NCBI RefSeq assembly: GCF_014205055.1
Contig: NZ_JACHMS010000001.1
Coordinates: forward strand, 3,472,001 to 3,536,000
DNA from: Streptomyces luteogriseus
Lineage (GTDB): Bacteria > Actinomycetota > Actinomycetes > Streptomycetales > Streptomycetaceae
Direction: 5' to 3'
Length of the DNA: 64,000 nucleotides
Under the pieces are notes generated by a model. That model ran no database searches and was not told where the DNA came from. It worked only from the letters and a program-made list of their open reading frames with translations. Below are positions 16,536 through 25,304 of the stretch, one piece after another; positions within the stretch are counted from its first letter, which is position 1, and every line of letters starts with the position of its first letter. Both the position numbers and the translations under genes were made by a program.

Positions 16536-18173
16536 CTACCGGAACCGGAACGCCTTCATCAGGCGGAGGCTGCGGCTCATGAACTGGGCGTACTTCTCGT
16601 CGTCCATGCCGAGGGAGGGGGCCATCGGCAGGATGCGCTGGTGGGCGACCGTCTGGGCCTCGGTGTACTTGAGGATGCCCTCGGAGCCGTGGCGGCGGCC
16701 GAGGCCGGAGTCCTTCATGCCGCCCATCGGGGACTGGACGCTGCCGTAGGCGGGGGCGTAGCCCTCGTTGATGTTGACCGTGCCGGTGCGCAGCCGGGCG
16801 GCGATCTCCTGGCCGCGGCGGCCGTTGCGCGTCCAGACCGAGGAGTTCAGGCCGTACGCCGTCGCGTTGGCGCGCTCGATCACCTCGTCCTCGCTCGTGA
16901 AGCGGTAGACGGAGACGACCGGGCCGAAGGTCTCCTCGTCGCAGACGGACATGTCCGTGGCGACCCCGTCGAGGATCGTGGGCTCGAAGAAGTACGGGCC
17001 GATGTCGGGGCGGGCCACACCGCCCGCGACGACCTTCGCGCCCTTGGCGACGGCCTCCTCCACGTGCCGCGTGACCGTCTCGAGCTGGCGCTCGCCGACC
17101 AGGGACCCCATCTCGGCGCCGTACGCCAGGGACGTGCCGAGGCGCATCGCCTTCGTGCGGGCGGCGAAGCGCTCCAGGAAGGCGTCCGCGATCGACTCGT
17201 GGACGTAGAGCCGCTCGATGGAGATGCAGAGCTGGCCGGCGGAGGAGAAGCAGGCGCGGACGGCGCCGGCCGCGGCCTTCTCGATGTCGGCGTCCTCCAG
17301 GACCAGCATGGCGTTCTTGCCGCCGAGTTCGAGGGAGACGCCCACCAGCCGGGCCGCCGCGCCCTGGGCGACCTCGCGGCCGGTGCGGGTGGAGCCGGTG
17401 AAGGAGACGTAGTCGGCGTGCCGGACGACCTCGGGGCCGATGACCGGGCCGTCGCCGAGGACGGCTTGGAAGACGTCGGCGGGCAGGCCGGCCTCGATCA
17501 GCAGGTCACGGGCCCACAGGGCGGTCAGGCAGGTCTCCGTGTCCGGCTTCATGACGACGGCGTTGCCCGCGACGAAGGCCGGGAGGGCGTCGCCGACCGA
17601 CAGCTCCAGGGGGTAGTTCCAGGGGGCGATCTGGCCGACGACACCGCGCGGGTGGCGCAGCTCGGTGACCTTCGTCAAGGTCGGCACGGCGCCGGCGTGC
17701 CGCTTGGGCCGGAGGTAGGCGGGGGCCTTGCGGCCGTAGTGCCGGGCGGCGACCGCGACGGCCAGGACCTCCTCGTGGGCGTGCAGCCGGGCCTTGCCGG
17801 TCTCCAGCTGGATGAGGTCGAGCACCTCGGCCTGGCGCTCCAGCACCAGGTCGTGGAAGCGGAGCAGGACGGCGGCGCGCTGCCGTACGGGAGTCTGCGC
17901 CCATACGGTCTGGGCGGTGCGGGCCGCTTCGAAGGCCTTCGCCACGTCCTCGGGCGTCGACTCCGGGAGGTCGGCCAGCTTCTCGCCGGTGAACGGCGTG
18001 TGGTTGGCGGTCCGGCCGGAGCCGGCGACGCCCTTGGTGAGCTGGGCGACCAGCTCGGGCGTGACCACGTCCGCGGCGGTGCGGGCGCCCTCCGGGGCGG
18101 GGGCGAGGGGGTTCGTACCGGTGGGTGCCGTGCCGGTCTCTGCCGTCTTCTCTGCGGCCTGCGCGTCCGTCAT
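16536..18173 (-). CDS. gabD2: Succinate-semialdehyde dehydrogenase (NADP+)-type aldehyde dehydrogenase
   Basis: This is a 545-residue ALDH superfamily enzyme. The cofactor-binding segment is VGQIAPWNYPLELS to VMKPDTET. The general base Glu is in SLELGGKNAM and the nucleophilic Cys in SSAGQLCISIE. The substrate-side segment is EETFGPVVSVYRF. The family match is to NADP-linked succinate-semialdehyde dehydrogenase, which feeds the TCA cycle from GABA or 2-oxoglutarate. The first 35 residues are an Ala/Thr/Pro-rich extension. It precedes the GMC gene in the same unit, so it might instead oxidise that enzyme's product. Specificity cannot be read from sequence. Confidence 0.88.
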   Translation of the reverse strand: MTDAQAAEKTAETGTAPTGTNPLAPAPEGARTAADVVTPELVAQLTKGVAGSGRTANHTPFTGEKLADLPESTPEDVAKAFEAARTAQTVWAQTPVRQRAAVLLRFHDLVLERQAEVLDLIQLETGKARLHAHEEVLAVAVAARHYGRKAPAYLRPKRHAGAVPTLTKVTELRHPRGVVGQIAPWNYPLELSVGDALPAFVAGNAVVMKPDTETCLTALWARDLLIEAGLPADVFQAVLGDGPVIGPEVVRHADYVSFTGSTRTGREVAQGAAARLVGVSLELGGKNAMLVLEDADIEKAAAGAVRACFSSAGQLCISIERLYVHESIADAFLERFAARTKAMRLGTSLAYGAEMGSLVGERQLETVTRHVEEAVAKGAKVVAGGVARPDIGPYFFEPTILDGVATDMSVCDEETFGPVVSVYRFTSEDEVIERANATAYGLNSSVWTRNGRRGQEIAARLRTGTVNINEGYAPAYGSVQSPMGGMKDSGLGRRHGSEGILKYTEAQTVAHQRILPMAPSLGMDDEKYAQFMSRSLRLMKAFRFR

Positions 18174-18318
18174 GAGGCGCAGGGTATGCCGCGACGCAGG
18201 CTTTGGGTACCCGTCGGTAATACGGCTTCACCGAGTGCTCACACGACGCCAGTGACTGCTGGCAACAAACGTGCTGATCAGGACGTTGTGCGGTGGCCGG
18301 TTGAGGTGATTCGGCCTT

Positions 18319-20241
18319 TTACGATCCCGGGGCGCTGCCGAGCCGCTCCCTGGCCCCCTCGAACACCGAGGTGCCTTCTTCCTCTTCCGGCGTGCCCCTG
18401 GGCATGTCGACGCGCAGTTCGTACATGCGGTCGTCACCGGTGCGCGCGATCAGCCGCATGACCCGTCTCGGGGTTTCGCCCCGGAGGTACGCCGTGTCGG
18501 CGAGGGCGGCCTCCCGGCCCTGGACGCTGGTGCGGGTGTACCGCGCCTTCCCCTGGGCGCCGTCCGCCTTCCTGGCCTGGTCCATCGGCGTTGCCGGGGC
18601 CTTGTCCCAGGAGAGGAGACGGACCTGGATCGTGCCCGTCCGTCCGTCGCCGTAGAGCGCCGTGCGGGGCTGGTCGGACGCGCTGCCGGTGCGCTCGAGT
18701 GGGCGGTAGTGGGGCGGCAGGTGGAGAACGGCCGCCATGTCCGACTCGGGGTGCGGGATCCAGACGCCGGCCACGTCGGCGACCTGTCCGGCGCTCTCCG
18801 CGCTGCTGGGCTCGGCGAGTTGGGTGACGGCCCCGATGCCGCCGGCGAGCAACGCGGAGAGGAGCGCGAGGGGGCCGGGGCGGAGGAGGCTCTGGCGGGC
18901 GGCGGTCGCAGGAGCGTCTTGGGCGGCGTCAGGGGCGGAAGCGGGCCGGGGCGTGGGTACGGGGCCTGACGCCGCGGCGGGGGACGGGGCCGGCCGGCCG
19001 GAGGCGGCGGCGGGGGACGGGTCTGGGCCGGAGGGCACTGCGGCGGGGACAGGGGCGGTCTGCCCGGAGGGCCCTGCGGGGGACACCGGGCCTGTCTGCC
19101 CTGCGGGAAATGCGGCGGACACCGGGCCTGTCTGCTCGGCGGGCACCGCGTCACTCTGCCCGAAGGGCACCGCGGCGGACACCTGGCCGGTCTGTCCGAA
19201 GGGCACCGCGGCCGGTGTCGGCTCGGCCTGTCGCGAAGGCGCACGGCCGGGGTGTCGGGCGGCACGGTCGTCGGGGGTGCGTATCTGTTCGGCCGGCCGC
19301 GGCCGTTCGGCTTGCCGCGTCCGCTCGCCCGGTGCCGGTCCCGCCACCGCCTCCAGATCCTTCGCGACCTCCTCGGCGACCGGCCGCCGGTCGGGGTCGG
19401 CCACCAGCAGTCGCGTGATCAGCGGCCCGAGGGGGCCGGCCCGTGTCGGTTCGGGCGGCTCGGCGGCGAGGATCGCGGCGAGCGTGGCCTCCGGCGTGGT
19501 CCGCAGGAACGGAGACGAGCCCTCGACGGCCGCGTACAGCAGAGCGCCCAGCGACCACAGGTCGGACGCGGGCCCCGCGATGCGGCCGGACATCCGCTCG
19601 GGGGCGACGAACTCCGGCGAGCCCGCGGCGGACTCCCCGCTCGCGGTGAGGAAGCCCTCGCCCTGGACATGGGCGATACCGAAGTCGGTGACGACGACCC
19701 GCCCGTGCGGGCCGAGCAGCACATGGGCGGGTTTCACGTCCCGGTGCACGATGCCGACGGAGTGCGCCGCGCGCAGGGCACCGAGCACGGCCAGCCCGAT
19801 CCGGGCGGCTTCGCGCACGTCGACCGGACCGCGCCGGAGCATCTCGCGCAGGGACTCGCCGGGCACCAGCTCCATGACGATCCACGGCAGCCCGTCGAGC
19901 GCCTCGGCCGCGTCGAGTTCGTCGGGGCCTACGGGGCCCGGTCGTTCGGACCGCTGCTCCGCCTCGACGACCACGTCGTGAATGGTGACGGCTGCGGGGT
20001 GGTCGACACGGGCGGCGGCCCGGGCCTCGCGGTGGAGCCGGTGGGCCGCCCGCCGGTGACCCTCGTCGTCCGGGCCGCCCGGCAACCGGGGCTGTCTGAC
20101 GGCGACTTCACACTCGGCGTGTTCGTCCTGGGCCCGCCAGACGGTGCCCGTGCCGCCGGAGCCGATGCGCTCGATCAGCCGGTACCGTCCGCCGACCAGC
20201 CGGCCCCGGGCGTCGTCCGTCCCGCCCCCGTCGTTGCTCAT
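18319..20241 (-). CDS. Membrane Ser/Thr kinase-like protein, probable pseudokinase (STK1)
   Basis: This 640-residue protein has a kinase fold at about residues 18-310: Gly loop IGSGGTGTVWRA, HRD, DFGIAH, APERM, DLWSLG. Two invariant residues are changed. The VAIK lysine is Arg (CEVAVRQPR) and the HRDxKxxN Asn is His (HRDVKPAHVLL). Both normally abolish ATP-Mg phosphotransfer. A Pro/Gly/Gln repeat linker (FGQTG, AGQTGPVSPA) leads to one membrane helix (LALLSALLAGGIGAV). An extracytoplasmic domain of about 160 residues (LHLPPHYRPLERTG...) resembles those of its neighbours. It is the last gene of a six-kinase array. Confidence 0.88.
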   Translation of the reverse strand: MSNDGGGTDDARGRLVGGRYRLIERIGSGGTGTVWRAQDEHAECEVAVRQPRLPGGPDDEGHRRAAHRLHREARAAARVDHPAAVTIHDVVVEAEQRSERPGPVGPDELDAAEALDGLPWIVMELVPGESLREMLRRGPVDVREAARIGLAVLGALRAAHSVGIVHRDVKPAHVLLGPHGRVVVTDFGIAHVQGEGFLTASGESAAGSPEFVAPERMSGRIAGPASDLWSLGALLYAAVEGSSPFLRTTPEATLAAILAAEPPEPTRAGPLGPLITRLLVADPDRRPVAEEVAKDLEAVAGPAPGERTRQAERPRPAEQIRTPDDRAARHPGRAPSRQAEPTPAAVPFGQTGQVSAAVPFGQSDAVPAEQTGPVSAAFPAGQTGPVSPAGPSGQTAPVPAAVPSGPDPSPAAASGRPAPSPAAASGPVPTPRPASAPDAAQDAPATAARQSLLRPGPLALLSALLAGGIGAVTQLAEPSSAESAGQVADVAGVWIPHPESDMAAVLHLPPHYRPLERTGSASDQPRTALYGDGRTGTIQVRLLSWDKAPATPMDQARKADGAQGKARYTRTSVQGREAALADTAYLRGETPRRVMRLIARTGDDRMYELRVDMPRGTPEEEEGTSVFEGARERLGSAPGS

Positions 20242-20312
20242 GCCCCATCAGTACCCCGCGGGACGCACCCTTGTCGACGCGGGTCGATTTCAAGGCAGTT
20301 GATCCACCGGGA

Positions 20313-21968
20313 TCAGGTGTTGTCGATGTCCAGATTCGCGATCGCCAGGCTCGCCACCTCGCGTCCGCGGGCGGTGAAGTCGCTCTTGTCCGGGTAGCTG
20401 ACGGTGAGCTTGTACATGTCTCCGCCGGGGGTCCGGTAGTAGAAGATCTGGAGCTCCCGGGGGCGCGGGTTCTCGCTGTCGTCGGTCCTGAAGGGGACGG
20501 TGTTCCGGGCGGCCTTCTTGTCCCGGTACGTGGTCACCTTGGGGTCCGACTTCTTCGGCCCCTCGTCCATGTCCAGCTCGTAGCTGCCGCTCTCCTTGAA
20601 CCCGGTGTCGTCGTCGTACATCTCGGCAGCCGCGGATCCCGCGATGGTGCCGCCGGTGTCCTCGGCCTTCTTCTCCAGCCTCAGGCCGATCCAGATGCTG
20701 CCGCTCCAGTCGCTGTACGTGACCCAGTGACCCTGGTCGGACTTCCGGTCGGGCACGGTCCGCTGGTATCCGGCGGGGACGGCGAGCGACGCGGCGAGGT
20801 CCTTCTCCTGCTTGACCTTCCAGCCCTCGGGCAGCGGCCCGGCGAACGGGTCCGCGATCACCAGGTACGACGACGCCGCCGCCGCGACGACCGCGGCACC
20901 CAGTCCGATCCAGGCCTTCCGGCCGAGCCGGACACCCCGGCCGCCCTCGCCCGGGCCCATGACCCGCACGGCCTGCGTGGGCCGGGCGGCGGGCGGGTGC
21001 GCGGCCGCCTCCAGCAGGGCCCGCACCTGCGCGGCGTTCGGGCGGCTGGCCGGGTCCTTGTGCAGCAGGCCGTTGATGGCCTCGGCGAGCGGGCCCTGGG
21101 CCGAAGCCGGCGGCGCGGGGGTGGCGTTGAGGACGGACTGGAGCGTGGCGGGGGTGTTGCTGCGGCGGAACGGGGAGACGCCCTCCGTCGCCGCGTAGAG
21201 CACCACGCCGAGGGACCACAGGTCACTGGCCGGTCCCGGGCGCTGCCCCAGCACGCGCTCGGGCGCGATGTACTCGGGCGAGCCGACGAAGCCGCCGGTG
21301 TCGGTCAGGTTGGTCTCGCCCTCGATCTGGGCGATCCCGAAGTCCGTGAGGACGACCCGGTCGTACCGGCCGAGCAGCACGTTGTCCGGTTTCACATCAC
21401 GGTGCAGGATGCCCGCCGCGTGCGCGGCCTCCAGCGCGCCGAGCACCTCCAGGCCGATCCGGGCGGCCTCGCGCGCGGACAGGGTGCCCTCCTGGAGCGC
21501 GTCGCCCAGCGAGCGGCCCCGCACCAGCTCCATCACGATCCAGGGCTGGTCCTCCACGACGGCGACGTCGTGCACGTCGACCACCGCCGGGTGGTCGAGC
21601 CGGGCCGCCGCCCGGGCCTCGCGGCGCATTCGCTCGAAGGCGTTGGAACGTTCGCGTTCGGGAAGATGTTCCGGGACGCGAGGTTCCTTGACGGCGACCT
21701 CCCGGTCCACCGTCTCGTCCTTGGCCCGCCACACCGTACCCATGCCGCCGTGCCCGAGCTTCGCCAGCAGCCGGTAACGTCCCGCGATGAGACGCCCGGC
21801 ACCGGGGCCCTCGGCCGCCTGGGCCGACTGGGACGGCACGACCTGGGTGGGTGACGCGGCCGGCGTGGCGTAGGGATTGCCCGGCACCGGCGCCTGCTGG
21901 TTCGGTGGTTGCAGTACAAAACTCGTTGGCTCGTCGGCCCCGGATCGGGCTCCCCCGTTGTTGCTCAT
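20313..21968 (-). CDS. Membrane Ser/Thr protein kinase with extracytoplasmic domain (STK2)
   Basis: Start taken at MSNNGGARSG (21968); an ATG 12 bp upstream is also possible. After a 60-residue Pro/Gln-rich N-terminus, the kinase domain is complete: LGHGGMGTVWRA, VAVKEPR, HRDVKPDNVLL, DFGIAQ, SPEYIAPE. Its activation loop carries Thr residues (TNLTDTGG) suited to autophosphorylation. One membrane helix (GLGAAVVAAAASSYLVIA) is followed by an external domain of about 180 residues (WVTYSDWSGSIWIGLRLE, MYKLTVSYPDKS). It has no PASTA repeats. It is predicted active; the ligand and targets are unknown. Confidence 0.92.
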   Translation of the reverse strand: MSNNGGARSGADEPTSFVLQPPNQQAPVPGNPYATPAASPTQVVPSQSAQAAEGPGAGRLIAGRYRLLAKLGHGGMGTVWRAKDETVDREVAVKEPRVPEHLPERERSNAFERMRREARAAARLDHPAVVDVHDVAVVEDQPWIVMELVRGRSLGDALQEGTLSAREAARIGLEVLGALEAAHAAGILHRDVKPDNVLLGRYDRVVLTDFGIAQIEGETNLTDTGGFVGSPEYIAPERVLGQRPGPASDLWSLGVVLYAATEGVSPFRRSNTPATLQSVLNATPAPPASAQGPLAEAINGLLHKDPASRPNAAQVRALLEAAAHPPAARPTQAVRVMGPGEGGRGVRLGRKAWIGLGAAVVAAAASSYLVIADPFAGPLPEGWKVKQEKDLAASLAVPAGYQRTVPDRKSDQGHWVTYSDWSGSIWIGLRLEKKAEDTGGTIAGSAAAEMYDDDTGFKESGSYELDMDEGPKKSDPKVTTYRDKKAARNTVPFRTDDSENPRPRELQIFYYRTPGGDMYKLTVSYPDKSDFTARGREVASLAIANLDIDNT

Positions 21969-22093
21969 GGGTTCATCCATATCGCGCCAACCGCCCGCGG
22001 ATCCACAAAGGACGCGAGCCGGTCACCGACCCGTGACGTCGAAGGGGGCTTATCGCCCTCTTTGTTCCGGTGCCGAGCGGAGTTCGGCCATCG

Positions 22094-23320
22094 TCACGGG
22101 GTGGGCGCGGGCGCGCTCGGGGAGGCCGCCGGAGTCGTCGGCACCTTCCGAGTCTCCGGTGCCTTCCGAGTCTCCGGTGCCTTCGGCGTCGCAGGCGCCT
22201 TCGGCGGCGTCGATGCGGAACGCGTCGGCGCGGGGCCGCCGTCCCTGTCGCTCTCCTGCCTGAGCAGGGCCGCCGCGGACACCCCCGCTCCCGCCATCGC
22301 CGCGACCAGCAGCGCCGCGATGAGCACGCGCCGGGCGGGCTGCCGGAGGAAGGGTTCCTCCGGCCGGCTCCCACCGGACGGGTCCACCGGTGCCGCGGAC
22401 GGTCGCCGGACGACGAGATCCAGCGGCCGCCGGCGCGGCGCCTCCCCCACCGTCGGCGCGTACTCGGGCGGCGGCGACATGGGGGTGAAGCCCGTGTCAC
22501 GGAAGGCCCGGAGCATCCGTTCCGCCCGGGCCGCGTCCAGCCGCCGGTCCGGATCGCGCTCCAGCAGACCGCGTACGACGGGCATGAGCGGCCCGGCCTG
22601 CGCGGGCGGCTGGATGTCGCCCACGACGACCGCGTGCAGGATGCCGCCCAGCGAGTCGCGGTGGAACGGCGACTCACCGCTGAGTGCCGTGCACAACAGT
22701 GCGCCCAGCGACCACAGGTCGGACTCGGGCCCGGTCCTGGCCCCGGACATCCGCTCGGGCGCGGTGTACTCGGGGGAGCCGACGAAGGCCCCGTTCTCGG
22801 TGAGCGTGGGGGTGCCCGCGACCTGGGCGATGCCGAAGTCGGTGAGGACGACCCGGTCGGTGCCCGTCTCCAGCAGCACGTTGTCGGGCTTGAGGTCGCG
22901 GTGCAGCACCCCGCCCGCGTGCGCGGCGGCCAGCGCACCGAGCAGGGCGATGCCGATACGGGCCGCTTCGGCGGCGTCGACGGGACCCCGGTGGGCGAGC
23001 CGGTCGGCGAGCGAGCCGCCCTCGATCAGCTCCATGACGATGTAGGGGCGTTCGTCGTCCTCGACGACGTCGTGGACGACGATGATGTGCGGATGGCTCA
23101 GCTGGGCGACGGCCCGGGCCTCGCGCAGCGTACGGTCCCGCTGCCGGCGCGCCTGAGCCGCGGAGAGCGTGTCGTCGTAGGGGAGCTCCTTGACGGCCAC
23201 GCTCCGGCCGAGCAACCGGTCGGTCGCCCGCCAGACCACGCTCATGCCGCCGCGCCCGAGTTTCTCCTCGAGTTGGTAACGGCCCGCGATGACACGCCTG
23301 CTGTGCCCCTCGGTCCCCAT
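22094..23320 (-). CDS. Membrane Ser/Thr protein kinase with short Pro/Lys tail (STK3)
   Basis: This protein is about 408 residues from MGTEGHSRR; an upstream ATG at 23338 is possible. All catalytic motifs are intact: LGRGGMSVVWRA, VAVKELPY, HRDLKPDNVLL, DFGIAQ, SPEYTAPE. One membrane helix (VLIAALLVAAMAGAGVSAAALL) is followed only by about 45 residues of Pro/Lys/Thr repeats (KAPETRKAPETRK). It is the single member of the array without a folded extracytoplasmic domain, so it may take its signal from a partner or from the neighbouring kinases. Confidence 0.92.
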   Translation of the reverse strand: MGTEGHSRRVIAGRYQLEEKLGRGGMSVVWRATDRLLGRSVAVKELPYDDTLSAAQARRQRDRTLREARAVAQLSHPHIIVVHDVVEDDERPYIVMELIEGGSLADRLAHRGPVDAAEAARIGIALLGALAAAHAGGVLHRDLKPDNVLLETGTDRVVLTDFGIAQVAGTPTLTENGAFVGSPEYTAPERMSGARTGPESDLWSLGALLCTALSGESPFHRDSLGGILHAVVVGDIQPPAQAGPLMPVVRGLLERDPDRRLDAARAERMLRAFRDTGFTPMSPPPEYAPTVGEAPRRRPLDLVVRRPSAAPVDPSGGSRPEEPFLRQPARRVLIAALLVAAMAGAGVSAAALLRQESDRDGGPAPTRSASTPPKAPATPKAPETRKAPETRKVPTTPAASPSAPAPTP

Positions 23321-23412
23321 GTGGCAATCATGCCCCAACGGACGGAACCACTCCGGGGCGGTGAAGTGCCGGTGGCCGAAACAGACAGCCCCTCGTCAGA
23401 CGTGTCCTCGCC

Positions 23413-25137
23413 TCAGGAGGTCTTCTCCTGCCAACCCTGCAACAGCGCGGTGAACTGCTTGCTCGCCGTCGGCCAGTCCGCGGCGGGGGCCGACATGTAG
23501 AGCGCGTACTCGGTGCCGTCGCGGGCCACGTACGTCTCCTCGACGGCCCGGCGCGGGCCGGGAAACTTGATGTCCTTGGGCTGGGCCGTCCAGGTGTACT
23601 CCCACCGGGCGCCCTCCCGGTCCCGGTAGACGTTGCGCTCCAGCGTGACCCTCTTGTAGTGGACCAGCCGCCGAAGCTGCTGCTCCAGGTCGAGCTGGTG
23701 GGCGTAGGGGTCGGCGAAGTCCGGTGACGTGTCGACGGCGATCCGGACGAAGTGCCGGCCGCCGTCCGGTGAGTAGTCGATCTGCTTGAGCTCCCCCTGC
23801 GGGCCGAAGGGCGAGCGCTTCCAGCCCTTCGGCAGGTAGAGGCTGAAGCCCGCGGGGTCGTCGTAGCGGGTCCAGCTGGCCGGAACCGATCCCCCCGGCC
23901 CCTGCGTCGTCGAGACCGACGAGCCGGAGCCGCCCTGCCGGTTCTGGTGCCACTGCTGGAGCACCACGGCCGTGCCCCCGCCGATGATGGCCGCGAGCGC
24001 GACGACCAGGGCGAGGGTGCGCAGTCTGCGGCGCCTGCCCGTACCGGTCGGCTGCGGGCCCGTCCCCGTCGGCCCGATCGTGGTGGGGCCGGTGGGGCCG
24101 TACGGCGAAGTGCCGGCCGGGGACGTCCCGGTGGCCGGAGTGCCGGCCATCGGCGGGAGCGGGGTCCCGGTGTGCGAACCCGAGCCGGTACCCATGGGGC
24201 CGGTGCCGACGGGACCGGTGCCGGAGGTGCCGGTGACGGCCCTCCCCGTGCCGCTGTGGGAGTCCCGGTACGGCGTCGCCCCGCCGTACTGCGTGGGCAC
24301 GTACGCCTGCGCCCCGTTCGGCCGCCGCCCCTCCGCCGCCTCGGCGAGCATCTGCTCGGCCTCTGACGCGTCGGGCCGGGTGCTGGGGTCCTTGCGCAGC
24401 AGGGAGATGATGACGGGCGCGAGCGGACCGGCGTGCCGGAGCTCGGCGGCCTCCTCCTCCACCACGGCCTGCATGGTGGTCAGCGGCGTGGTGCGGCGGA
24501 ACGGCGAGCGGCCCTCCACCGCCGTGTAGAGCGTCGCGCCCAGGGCCCACAGGTCGGAGGACGGGCCGGGGTCGTTGCCGCGTACGCGCTCGGGCGCCAG
24601 GTAGTCGACCGACCCGACGACCTCTCCGGTGCGCGTGATGGTCGTGTCGCCCTCGATCTGGGCGATGCCGAAGTCCGTGAGCAGGACGCGTCCGTCGCGG
24701 CCGAGGAGGACGTTGCCCGGCTTGATGTCGCGGTGCAGGACGCCGGCGTTGTGCGCGGCACGCAGGGCCCTCAGCACCCAGAGGCCGATGCGCGCCGCCT
24801 CGCGCGGCTCGACCCGCCCCTCCTCCTTGACCGCGTCGGCCAGGGAGCGGCCCTCGACCAGCTCCATCACGATCCACGGGCGGCCGTCGTGCTCCAGCAC
24901 GTCGTGCACCGTGACGACCGCGGAGTGGTTGATGCGCGCCGCCGCCCTGGCTTCCGCCCGGGTGCGCGCCAGCAGGATCGCCTGCTCGCTCTCGGAGACG
25001 TAGAGGGCGGCCGTCAGCTCCTTGATGGCGACGGACCGGTGCAGCACCTCGTCATGCGCACGCCAGACCCGGCCCATGCCACCACTGCCGATGGATTCGG
25101 CCAGCCGGTAGCGGCCCGCGATGAGCAGGCCCTGCAT
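23413..25137 (-). CDS. Membrane Ser/Thr protein kinase with extracytoplasmic domain (STK4)
   Basis: Start is placed at the ATG at 25137 (MQGLLIAGRYRL). A GTG at 25146 and a TTG at 25158 are in frame and the choice is not settled. The kinase domain is complete: IGSGGMGRVWRA, VAIKEL, HRDIKPGNVLL, DFGIAQ, DYLAPERV. A Gly/Thr/Pro linker with GTGP repeats leads to a membrane helix (LALVVALAAIIGGGTAVVL). A domain of about 165 residues follows (FSLYLPKGWKRSPFGP to ALYMSAPAADWPTASKQF), like that of STK6. It is predicted active. Confidence 0.92.
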   Translation of the reverse strand: MQGLLIAGRYRLAESIGSGGMGRVWRAHDEVLHRSVAIKELTAALYVSESEQAILLARTRAEARAAARINHSAVVTVHDVLEHDGRPWIVMELVEGRSLADAVKEEGRVEPREAARIGLWVLRALRAAHNAGVLHRDIKPGNVLLGRDGRVLLTDFGIAQIEGDTTITRTGEVVGSVDYLAPERVRGNDPGPSSDLWALGATLYTAVEGRSPFRRTTPLTTMQAVVEEEAAELRHAGPLAPVIISLLRKDPSTRPDASEAEQMLAEAAEGRRPNGAQAYVPTQYGGATPYRDSHSGTGRAVTGTSGTGPVGTGPMGTGSGSHTGTPLPPMAGTPATGTSPAGTSPYGPTGPTTIGPTGTGPQPTGTGRRRRLRTLALVVALAAIIGGGTAVVLQQWHQNRQGGSGSSVSTTQGPGGSVPASWTRYDDPAGFSLYLPKGWKRSPFGPQGELKQIDYSPDGGRHFVRIAVDTSPDFADPYAHQLDLEQQLRRLVHYKRVTLERNVYRDREGARWEYTWTAQPKDIKFPGPRRAVEETYVARDGTEYALYMSAPAADWPTASKQFTALLQGWQEKTS

Positions 25138-25304
25138 CTGATTCACGTTGCCCCGCAATGGTCTTGACAGGGTCAGCGTAAGGACCCGCCCTCACCCAGG
25201 GAACAAGCGGGGTACCACGGTGACCGCACTGTGACGGTTGTCGACTGCCGGGACGGGAGGCAACCAGAGTGTGAACTGCGGCGTACAGGCGGCGCGCCGG
25301 TCGC

